This document shows positions 15,520 through 20,973 of a stretch of 20,973 bases of DNA, piece after piece (positions within the stretch are counted from its first letter, which is position 1; each line of letters opens with the position of its first letter). A model generated the notes under the pieces. It saw nothing but the letters and a program-made list of their open reading frames with translations, was not told the origin of the DNA and did no database searches. The stretch lies in the NCBI GenBank assembly GCA_040753915.1, contig JBFMDN010000087.1:1-20973 (forward strand), given 5' to 3'. The translations under genes were made by a program, and so were the position numbers. This DNA comes from JBFMDN01 sp040753915. Lineage in GTDB: Bacteria; Desulfobacterota; Desulfomonilia; Desulfomonilales; Desulfomonilaceae.

Positions 15520-16455
15520 CTATTTCTCGACGTAGAACGGGCTCATCTCGTCCCAAAAGTGCGGCTGGCTGCAACCAATGCATGGATGTCCGGCGCCGAT
15601 GGGCCAGTTGGTACCCTGATTCCACTTGATCCGTGCACAATTGTTGTAGGTCTCCGGCCCCTTGCAGCCTACTTTGAAGAGGCACCAGCCTTTTGCAGAT
15701 CCTTCGTCTCCGAATTCCTTGACGAACTCTTCGTTCTCGAAATAGCCTCTTCGCTCGCAAGTATCGTGAATCAGATACCCGTAAGCAAAGAGCGGACGCC
15801 CGAGATCATCCATGGCAGGGAGCTTGCCAAGCAACAGGTAGTGGACCACCGTAGCCACCATATTGTCAGCATTGGGAGGGCAGCCAGCAATGTTGAGAGT
15901 TTTTGCACCCGTCACTTCGGAAACGCTCTTGGCTTCGGTGGGGTTTGGGGCAGCAGCCTGAACTCCCCCGAAGCAGGCGCAGTTGCCCACGCATATGGTT
16001 GCCTTCGCATTGGCCACCGCGTGCTTGGCGATTTCTGCGAAGGTCTTGCCGTGGATCTTGCCGTACACTCCATTGTCCTTGGTAGGAATTGCGCCTTCGC
16101 AGATGAGGATGTATTCGCCCTTTTGCTTCTTGATAGTGTCTTCCAGAATTTGCTCGGCCTGGTCGCCGGCTGCAGCCATTATCGTCTCGAGGTACGCTAC
16201 GTCCAGGATGTCGAGCACGATGTCAGCCGCCCAAGGATACGTGGTGCGAATGAACGATTCCGTGCAACCGGTGCATTCCGCGAAATGGAGCCAAACGACG
16301 GTTGGTCTCTTTTTTGCCACTGCCTCGGCTATGCGGGGAGCAAACGACAGGGGAAGGCCCAAAACGGTGGCCATTAGTCCGCAGAACTTCATGAAGTCCC
16401 GCCGGGAAACCCCCTTTTGTGCCAACCTCTCCGGTACTTGGATAGGACTGTCCAT
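15520..16455 (-). CDS. hynA: Periplasmic [NiFe] hydrogenase, small subunit (Tat signal, three Fe-S clusters)
   Basis: 311 residues. The twin-arginine signal SRRDFMKFCG (R18-R19) and hydrophobic stretch end near AEA (43-45). Proximal-cluster cysteines are C61 and C64 in ECTGCTES, with further ligands in GNCACFGG and AGCPPN. The distal cluster is IHDTCERRGYF...WCLFKVGC. The medial site NNCARIKWN...NWPI...HPCIGC has proline where a fourth cysteine would sit, predicting a [3Fe-4S] cluster. A glycine (CTGC) is present where oxygen-tolerant enzymes have an extra cysteine, so a standard oxygen-sensitive enzyme is expected. There is no C-terminal membrane anchor, so the complex is probably soluble and passes electrons to c-type cytochromes (known for the family). 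AAGGAGGT lies six bases before the ATG. Confidence 0.96.
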   Translation of the reverse strand: MDSPIQVPERLAQKGVSRRDFMKFCGLMATVLGLPLSFAPRIAEAVAKKRPTVVWLHFAECTGCTESFIRTTYPWAADIVLDILDVAYLETIMAAAGDQAEQILEDTIKKQKGEYILICEGAIPTKDNGVYGKIHGKTFAEIAKHAVANAKATICVGNCACFGGVQAAAPNPTEAKSVSEVTGAKTLNIAGCPPNADNMVATVVHYLLLGKLPAMDDLGRPLFAYGYLIHDTCERRGYFENEEFVKEFGDEGSAKGWCLFKVGCKGPETYNNCARIKWNQGTNWPIGAGHPCIGCSQPHFWDEMSPFYVEK

Positions 16456-16518
16456 TAGTGACCTCCTTGCATGGATTTTCTTGTGCAGTTACACAGGCAT
16501 AATCACAGATTCTTAACT

Positions 16519-16538
16519 AACCTCACCCCCCTGAGGTT
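16519..16538. promoter_or_regulatory. Hairpin in the hydrogenase upstream region
   Basis: AACCTCA (16519-16525) and TGAGGTT (16532-16538) are exact reverse complements around a run of six C. It is about 65 bases upstream of the small-subunit ATG and has no T tract, so a regulator site or leader hairpin is more likely than a terminator. I could not find a convincing -12/-24 or -10/-35 promoter for the hydrogenase in 16456-16628. Confidence 0.35.
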
Positions 16539-16628
16539 TGTTGCGAACCAATGTAGTTCACGTACCTTCCCATCCCCGTAAAACAGGTTTTTCGAGGTTC
16601 GATGATGACTGGGAACAAAACCGCTCAC

Positions 16629-16655
16629 AAAAAAAGGAGAGAACGCATTCGCTCC
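16629..16655 (-). terminator. Probable rho-independent terminator after hemL
   Basis: On the minus strand, GGAG-C-GAA-TGCG-TTC-T-CTCC (16655-16636) forms a stem of seven pairs with one mismatch, followed by seven T (16635-16629). It lies about 95 bases after the hemL stop and separates the haem genes from the hydrogenase operon on the same strand. Confidence 0.6.
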
Positions 16656-16750
16656 GAGGCTCTGCATAACCATCAACGTACTTCAAGCAGCGAGTAAAAT
16701 CAAGAGGGATTAAACAATAATTTCAGGGTGCTACAATTTTATAGCCTGTG

Positions 16751-18031
16751 CTACCCCGCACTCTTCTCCGCAGCGGCTATCGTCCATGCTATCTCCTCAT
16801 CCCCGTGAGATACCCCTACGAACCACGCCTCGAACGGCGAAGGCGCTAGATACACCCCATTCTCAAGCATCTTTCCAAAAAACCGCACGAATGCTTCCCT
16901 GTCGGATGTAACAACCTCCTCGTAACAGGTCAGTGGTCCGGGATGGAAGAATACCGACAACATAGAGCCGACTCGATTGATCGTATGAGGAATTCCCTTG
17001 TCAGTGAGGACCCGCCCGATGCCTTCAGACAGGGCTGATGCCTTTCTCTCCAATTCCGGGTACGGGTTGTCTCTCGTTAAGATCTTCAGGGTGGCCAAAC
17101 CGGCCGCGACTGCGAGAGGGTTTCCTGACAGGGTTCCTGCCTGGTATACTCCACCGACAGGAGCCAAGGATTCCATGATTCGTTTCGGACCGCCGAAAGC
17201 TCCCACCGGCAGTCCACCACCTATGATCTTCCCAAGACACGTGAGGTCGGGCATGACACCATAGTATTGCTGCGCCCCGCCGGGGGCCAGACGAAACCCT
17301 GTGATCACCTCGTCGAAGATGAGCAGGCTCTCGAAGCTGGAGCACAAATCACGCAAACCTTCGAGAAAGCCCTTGGAAGGCGGCACAACTCCCATGTTTC
17401 CTGCAACCGGCTCGACGATTACTGCTGCCACGGAATCGGGATTCGCCTCGAAGGCGCTGCGAACGGCCCCAAGGTCGTTGTACGGAACGACTATGGTCTC
17501 GTGCACCACGCCCGCAGGGACTCCCAGCGAGTCGGGGATGGAAAACGTCGCCGCTCCGGATCCGGCCTTGGCCAGCAATCCATCCGCGTGCCCGTGGTAA
17601 CAACCTGAAAACTTGATGACTGCCTCGCGACCGGTGTATCCCCTTGCGAGACGAATGGCGCTCATGGTTGCCTCGGTACCGGAATTCACCAGCCGGACCA
17701 TTTCCAGAGACGGCACCATGTCGCAAATCAAGGCAGCCATTTCCACCTCGCGTCTCGTAGGAGCACCGAACGACGTCCCCTGTCTCATGGCTTCCGAGAT
17801 GGCATCCAAGACTTCGGGGTGAGCATGGCCGAGGATCAGAGGTCCCCACGAGGCAACGAAGTCTACAAATTCATTCCCATCTTCGTCTAACAGGCGGCAA
17901 CCGCGGCCTGACTTCATGAATCGCGGGGGCAGCCCCACGGACTTGAAAGCCCGAACCGGCGAATTTACCCCCCCGGGGATAACCTCCGCGGCCCTGCGAA
18001 ACAGTGCCTCCGATATTTCCGTCTTACTCAT
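16751..18031 (-). CDS. hemL: Glutamate-1-semialdehyde 2,1-aminomutase
   Basis: 426 residues, a PLP enzyme that converts glutamate-1-semialdehyde to 5-aminolevulinate in the C5 tetrapyrrole pathway. The family N-terminus (ALFRRAAEVIPGGVNSPVRAF) is followed by the PLP-phosphate region SGTEATMSAIRLAR, the aspartate site LIFDEVITGFR and the Schiff-base lysine K268 in CLGKIIGGGLPVGAFGG. The length is normal. The start at 18031 (MSKTEISEALF) is chosen for GGAG just upstream and the family-typical N-terminus; two earlier in-frame ATGs at 18040 and 18052 lack a site. It lies 89 bases downstream of the ahbB-like gene and is probably cotranscribed, linking ALA synthesis with the later siroheme-to-haem branch. 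Confidence 0.96.
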   Translation of the reverse strand: MSKTEISEALFRRAAEVIPGGVNSPVRAFKSVGLPPRFMKSGRGCRLLDEDGNEFVDFVASWGPLILGHAHPEVLDAISEAMRQGTSFGAPTRREVEMAALICDMVPSLEMVRLVNSGTEATMSAIRLARGYTGREAVIKFSGCYHGHADGLLAKAGSGAATFSIPDSLGVPAGVVHETIVVPYNDLGAVRSAFEANPDSVAAVIVEPVAGNMGVVPPSKGFLEGLRDLCSSFESLLIFDEVITGFRLAPGGAQQYYGVMPDLTCLGKIIGGGLPVGAFGGPKRIMESLAPVGGVYQAGTLSGNPLAVAAGLATLKILTRDNPYPELERKASALSEGIGRVLTDKGIPHTINRVGSMLSVFFHPGPLTCYEEVVTSDREAFVRFFGKMLENGVYLAPSPFEAWFVGVSHGDEEIAWTIAAAEKSAG

Positions 18032-18120
18032 GAGCTCCATCCTTGCCGGCATGTGTGTCTAAGTCAGAAAACCGGTTCAGCTCGAATCGCTCCCGGCTCG
18101 AAAACACGCGCTGAGAATCT

Positions 18121-18621
18121 TCACGACACGTCCAGGCCGTTGTCGTCGAAATAGACCATGCTGATCTTCTTCAGCTCCCGTTTACTGAAGAGAATTTCGT
18201 AGTCATCTACTGCAGCCTTTCGGGACATTCTCTGTATGGTGTTCAGACAGTCTTCTTCCGAGGAGGCATGCACCATGGTGAAGAGGATACCTTTTCGCTT
18301 GCCGAACGGTGTCCGTTCGTAGCAATGGGTTACCTCCGGGAATCGAGCGAGGATATTCCCAACCTCCTCGACCCTGGACGGCTCGACCGCCCAAACCACC
18401 ATCCCGTTGTACCCGATGCCCGCTTCGATGTGGCGGATCATGGCTCCAATTCTCCGTATGATGCCCATCTCTCGCATCCGGCCTATGCGCGAGATCACTT
18501 CCTGTTCCGTAACGTTTAACCCTCGGGCGATATCGGCATACGGCTCCCGTGAATCATCCAGATCTCCTTGTAGGGCCGTGAGTATTAGCTTGTCGAGGGA
18601 ATCGATTTCCACACTGGACAT
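18121..18621 (-). CDS. ahbB: Siroheme decarboxylase subunit, Lrp/AsnC-like (AhbB type)
   Basis: 166 residues. An N-terminal Lrp/AsnC helix-turn-helix (about 6-60; VTEQEVISRIGRMREMGIIRRIGAMI) precedes an RAM-like alpha/beta domain. The HCYERTPF motif (about 99-106), LFTMVHA and the C-terminal FSKRELKKISMVYF are hallmarks of AhbA/AhbB/NirDLGH proteins, which decarboxylate siroheme to 12,18-didecarboxysiroheme rather than regulate transcription. From memory, canonical AhbB members have a WPYN segment after the HCY motif; here it is GKRKGI. The partner subunit is not in the window. AGGAGG lies 12 bases before the ATG, a long but usable spacing, and no other in-frame start is closer. Annotation as a plain AsnC regulator would be the alternative. 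Confidence 0.82.
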   Translation of the reverse strand: MSSVEIDSLDKLILTALQGDLDDSREPYADIARGLNVTEQEVISRIGRMREMGIIRRIGAMIRHIEAGIGYNGMVVWAVEPSRVEEVGNILARFPEVTHCYERTPFGKRKGILFTMVHASSEEDCLNTIQRMSRKAAVDDYEILFSKRELKKISMVYFDDNGLDVS

Positions 18622-18644
18622 GACGGCAGCAAGCCTCCTATAAT
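18615..18644 (+). promoter_or_regulatory. Promoter of the nucleosidase-like gene, overlapping the ahbB start
   Basis: TGGACA (18615-18620), an 18-base spacer, then consensus TATAAT (18639-18644), with a predicted start near 18651 and ATG at 18673. The -35 box coincides with the start codon of the divergent ahbB-like gene. A weaker minus-strand set (TGTTCA/TATAGT, 18679-18651) could serve ahbB, so the two transcripts would interfere. Confidence 0.5.
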
Positions 18645-18672
18645 TGATCCACTATATACGTCACCGGCCTAC

Positions 18673-19440
18673 ATGAACAGAGAAAATGCATTGCTTTGCC
18701 TCGTGTTCCCCATGGGAGTCGAGGCACGCCCGTTCCTTCGACGTGTGGAAGTGGTCAGTCGCCAAACGTGCGGCAGGGCAGTATACAGGGAGGCCTTTTT
18801 CGAAGGGAGTGTCTTCTGGGTAGTACGTTGCGGGATAGGCCCCTCGCGCGCTGCTGCCGCGATCAGAAATATGGACAAGAAGCCCGCTGCTATTATCAGT
18901 GTGGGAACAGCGGGGTCCCTGGTCAAGGATCTGAAGTTCGGGAACATTGTTATAGCGAAGGAAACGGTTTCAGGCGATTCTCCAGACGCAATCGAAGAAT
19001 GGTCCGGGGAGCTGGCCGAACGGCTGGCAGCGTCCTGTTCCGCCGAAGGCGTGTGTTACAGAGTGGGCCGTCTGGCCACAGTCCGTGCCCCCGTATTCAC
19101 TGGAGAAGCCCGCGCGAGGTTGCACGAATTGACGGGCGCCCACGCTGTGGATATGGAAACCCATGCCATGGGTCTGGAGGCTGCCAGATTGGGGGTGCCG
19201 TTCGGTGCGTTGCGCGTGATCTCCGACGACATGGATTCTCCGCCGCTCGCCGGTAAGCCGAATCTGAGAAATCTCTGGCGAAGGGGTCCACAGATTTCGG
19301 GCACGCTGATAGCGTTGTGTCGATGGCAGAAGTTCGTGCGGAAGTTTTTGAAATCGGTGGAGTTGCTGCATCCGATCCTTGTGAGGGTGCTGCGCGATGC
19401 AAGACGCGGGGACCGATGGATCGGCGGACCCGGGAGATAG
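18673..19440 (+). CDS. Nucleoside phosphorylase/hydrolase-superfamily protein (MTA/SAH nucleosidase-like)
   Basis: 255 residues with the PNP_UDP_1 fold. Recognisable pieces are ALLCLVFPMGVEARPFLRRV, RCGIGPSRAAAAIR, IISVGTAGSLVKDLKFGNIVIA, the nucleoside/ribose-binding AVDMETHAMGLEAARLGVPF, and LRVISDDMDSPPL with the catalytic-type aspartate after IS. The basic C-terminal tail (about 215-255) is longer than in classic MtnN. MTA/SAH nucleosidase, futalosine hydrolase and hopanoid-associated HpnG are all in this superfamily, and I cannot decide between them. The gene is divergent from ahbB/hemL, which fits removal of SAM-derived nucleosides produced by that pathway (inference). There is no strong ribosome binding site before the ATG. 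Confidence 0.78.
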   Translation: MNRENALLCLVFPMGVEARPFLRRVEVVSRQTCGRAVYREAFFEGSVFWVVRCGIGPSRAAAAIRNMDKKPAAIISVGTAGSLVKDLKFGNIVIAKETVSGDSPDAIEEWSGELAERLAASCSAEGVCYRVGRLATVRAPVFTGEARARLHELTGAHAVDMETHAMGLEAARLGVPFGALRVISDDMDSPPLAGKPNLRNLWRRGPQISGTLIALCRWQKFVRKFLKSVELLHPILVRVLRDARRGDRWIGGPGR

Positions 19441-19462
19441 GCGTGCGAAAAGCGGAAATTTC

Positions 19463-19491
19463 TTGACATCTTGCGTAATCCAGAGTATTCT
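19463..19491 (+). promoter_or_regulatory. Strong sigma70-type promoter upstream of the DUF4190-like gene
   Basis: Consensus TTGACA (19463-19468), an exact 17-base spacer, then TATTCT (19486-19491). The transcript would start near 19498, giving a leader of about 180 bases before the likely ATG. No other gene fits in the leader. Confidence 0.7.
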
Positions 19492-19502
19492 AGCAACGCT
19501 AG
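19490..19502. promoter_or_regulatory. Palindrome CTAGC-AAC-GCTAG over the transcription start
   Basis: A perfect 5-bp inverted repeat that begins inside the -10 box and spans the expected start of transcription, where a repressor would bind. It is short, so it could be chance. Confidence 0.35.
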
Positions 19503-19674
19503 CCTTGCAATCGCCCGGCGGAACGACCGTATCCTCCTTGCTTGGAGCCATACCCTTTGTCAGATCCGTCGGGCATCTTTTTGAGGCGCATGTCAGTCCG
19601 CCATCCTCCCCGTGGCTCGGCTTGGGAAGGACCCCCGTCCCATATACCCTTTTCCATGAAAGTGACGCGTGCAC

Positions 19675-20349
19675 ATGACCCAGGATTCCATGAATTCCGG
19701 ATCCCAAACAAAACAGCACATCTCTCCGCAAGGTTCGGGGTCCCCCAGAAGGCTCCAAAGCAACCGGAGCGACCTCATACTCGTTTTCGGTGCTCTGTCC
19801 CTGTTCTTGTGCGGACCGCTGGGCATCATAGCCTGGATCATGGCCAACTCGGACCTGCGAAAAATCAGGCAAGGGGTCATGTCCTCTGAAAAGATCGGGA
19901 CACTAAAAGTGGGCCGCGTTCTGGCAATTGTCGGGACAGTGCTTTTCGCAATTACGCTCGCGCTGGGAGCCGTTGCCCTGTCCCGCGGTTTTCGATTCTT
20001 TCATGACGGGATAGGTGGCCTGGCAGGACCTAAGCCTCTTGGTCCCCATCAGATGGCCTTTGTGGGCGAGTGGTACGGCAGCGAGGGAACCTTTATTCGC
20101 ATTCACCCGGACGGGAGAGCAGACTTCCAAGGCGAGCACACCTCGATGACGGGCGGTCTTGTCGAGATCGAAGACGATGTGCTTTCCATCGGCTTCCTCG
20201 GGTTTGTCAAGACCTGGCGTATCGAGAAGAGACCAAAACTGGAGGACGCCCAATGGAAAATGGAGCTTGACGGTGAAGTGTTCACGAGGAGGTCGGAGGG
20301 CCTGTACGTAAGACAAGGTGGCATCGGGAGAAACAGAGTCGGGCTCTGA
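19675..20349 (+). CDS. DUF4190-like two-helix membrane protein with a C-terminal beta-rich domain
   Basis: 224 residues. A polar N-terminus (1-30) precedes two transmembrane helices (about 35-57 and 81-103) joined by a short cytoplasmic loop ANSDLRKIRQG. That helix-DLRKIR-helix layout matches DUF4190. After a linker, residues of about 127-210 form a compact beta-rich domain (FVGEWYGSEGTFIRIHPDGRADF...LSIGFLGFVKTWRI) that resembles small lipocalin-like 'E.Y......L.I..DG.' folds. Function is unknown. The start is ambiguous: GTG at 19669, ATG at 19675 and ATG at 19690 (AGGA four bases upstream) are all possible. It has its own promoter with a 180-base leader, and no terminator is visible. Confidence 0.75.
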   Translation: MTQDSMNSGSQTKQHISPQGSGSPRRLQSNRSDLILVFGALSLFLCGPLGIIAWIMANSDLRKIRQGVMSSEKIGTLKVGRVLAIVGTVLFAITLALGAVALSRGFRFFHDGIGGLAGPKPLGPHQMAFVGEWYGSEGTFIRIHPDGRADFQGEHTSMTGGLVEIEDDVLSIGFLGFVKTWRIEKRPKLEDAQWKMELDGEVFTRRSEGLYVRQGGIGRNRVGL

Positions 20350-20626
20350 GATCTTAACTCACGGGAAGAGACCACACACAAGCGAGGACCGTGGGTCCAC
20401 CATCGAAATGCCCAAGATCCAAGGCCCATTCATAATTGGTGCCTATTCCAGGCGATGGGAAACCTCTTGGTCGCCCTCTTCAAGGTTGGTTGTTATGCCG
20501 TGCCGAATCCCGAATCCCGAGAGACTGCTCAAGGTGAGCTCCTTCAGAGCGCAAATCTCCTCCTGAGCCGTCGCAGAATCCGCAACCATCTTTGAGCTGC
20601 GCCTTTTGGCGAAGGGCAGGTTTGAA
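20350..20626. other. Intergenic stretch without recognisable features
   Basis: 277 bases between the membrane-protein gene and the third inverted-repeat element. Only short frames without ribosome binding sites or protein-like composition occur, and I see no hairpin terminator. Confidence 0.5.
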
Positions 20627-20842
20627 GAAACTGTCTCAAGACTCGGGAAACAGCAGAAAAAGTGGTACGGTGAGGGAGGATACTGCCCATGGAGCCCTCA
20701 CCCCACCCTCTCCCAGAGGGAGAGGGCTCTGTCATTCCAGGCGGTTGCAAGTCCCCTCTCCCTTCGGGAGAGGGCTAGGGTGAGGGTGCAAAAAAGAAGC
20801 GTGCTACGATCTTAACATTTGCCGCAATTCCGAGACAGTTTC
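20627..20842 (-). mobile_element. Inverted-repeat element copy 3 (MITE-like, complete, 216 bp)
   Basis: Bounded by GAAACTGTCTCAAG (20627-20640) and CGAGACAGTTTC (20831-20842). The left half matches the reverse complement of the right half of copy 2 closely (CTCGGGAAACA, AGAAAAAGTGGTACGGTGAG, GGAGGATA). Nested palindromes are CCCTCTCCC-AGA-GGGAGAGGG and CCCTCTCCC-TTC-GGGAGAGGG. A direct TGAA flanks both ends (20623-20626 and 20843-20846), consistent with a 4-bp target duplication. No coding capacity is seen. Confidence 0.75.
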
Positions 20843-20895
20843 TGAAACCTGATAATCATGTAAAAGGCGTGAGTGCTATCACGCGTGGTCGCAGC

Positions 20896-20912
20896 GGGGG
20901 ACTCTGTCCCCC
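20896..20912. repeat. GC-rich hairpin GGGGGAC-TCT-GTCCCCC
   Basis: A perfect 7-bp stem with a 3-base loop in the last 130 bases of the window, in sequence that is otherwise G/C-rich and non-coding. There is no T tract on either side. It may belong to another dispersed repeat or to a gene beginning beyond the window. Confidence 0.4.
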
Positions 20913-20973
20913 GGGCCCCCTGGAGTTTGTCGCTCTGGGGCCGCTGGATAAGGGTTATGAGGGCAGGGGGAGT

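Noticed and set aside
16456..16750. Sigma54 promoter for the hydrogenase operon
   Set aside because: No TGGCAC-N5-TTGC match was found on the minus strand in this region.
18121..18621. Ordinary AsnC-type transcription regulator
   Set aside because: The HCYER...LFTMVH and C-terminal ELKK..M.YF motifs and the hemL neighbour favour a siroheme decarboxylase subunit.
19397..19678. 93-codon plus-strand frame in the leader of the DUF4190-like gene
   Set aside because: Begins inside the nucleosidase-like gene, spans the promoter and has no ribosome binding site.
18970..19872. 300-codon minus-strand open frame across the nucleosidase-like gene and the following gap
   Set aside because: It runs antisense to a recognisable PNP-fold gene, crosses a strong plus-strand promoter and has low-complexity, family-free translation.

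Overview
The window looks like the chromosome of a strictly anaerobic Desulfobacterota ('deltaproteobacterial') sulfate reducer or syntroph. The clues are a Tat-exported periplasmic [NiFe] hydrogenase, an Lrp/AsnC-type siroheme decarboxylase (AhbB-like) next to hemL (the siroheme-dependent haem route), a MenA-type quinone prenyltransferase and moderately high GC. This placement is inference from gene content; there is no rRNA or other phylogenetic marker. No tRNA, rRNA, CRISPR array, transposase or prophage gene was seen.

Layout. 1-353: the right part of a short inverted-repeat element, then an 86-bp tandem repeat. 354-3704 (minus): a secreted TPR protein and an 850-residue alpha-glucan phosphorylase. 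4045-7376 (plus): a TetR regulator with a good sigma70-type promoter and two adjacent 14-bp palindromes, followed by a complete ABC importer (binding protein, ATPase and permease, with overlapping genes), then a MenA-like prenyltransferase to 8379. 8459-9181 (minus): a free-standing B3/B4 tRNA-binding-domain protein, divergent from mgtE (9432-10781). 10806-11249 (minus): an orphan receiver-only response regulator. 11549-11797 (plus): a small zinc-ribbon protein. 11879-13271 (minus): an integral membrane protein of the LPG-synthase/flippase family and a 67-residue unknown. 13520-13716: a second copy of the inverted-repeat element. 13767-16455 (minus): hydrogenase small and large subunit genes ending in a strong terminator. 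16629-18621 (minus): ahbB-like gene, hemL and their terminator. 18673-19440 (plus): a nucleoside phosphorylase/hydrolase-fold protein, divergent from ahbB. 19675-20349 (plus): a DUF4190-like two-helix membrane protein with its own promoter. 20627-20842: a third copy of the element.

How the parts fit. HemL makes 5-aminolevulinate and the AhbB-like protein acts later in the siroheme-to-haem route. The divergent nucleosidase-like gene could clear nucleosides released by SAM-dependent steps of that route (inference). The hydrogenase is a soluble periplasmic uptake type, with no maturation protease or redox partner in the window. The TetR gene, its palindromes and the ABC genes probably form one regulated transport unit of unknown substrate.

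The least ordinary signal is the family of three roughly 200-bp non-coding elements that share the end GAAACTGTCTC...GAGACAGTTTC and carry nested CCCTCTCCC/GGGAGAGGG palindromes. They look like a MITE-type repeat.
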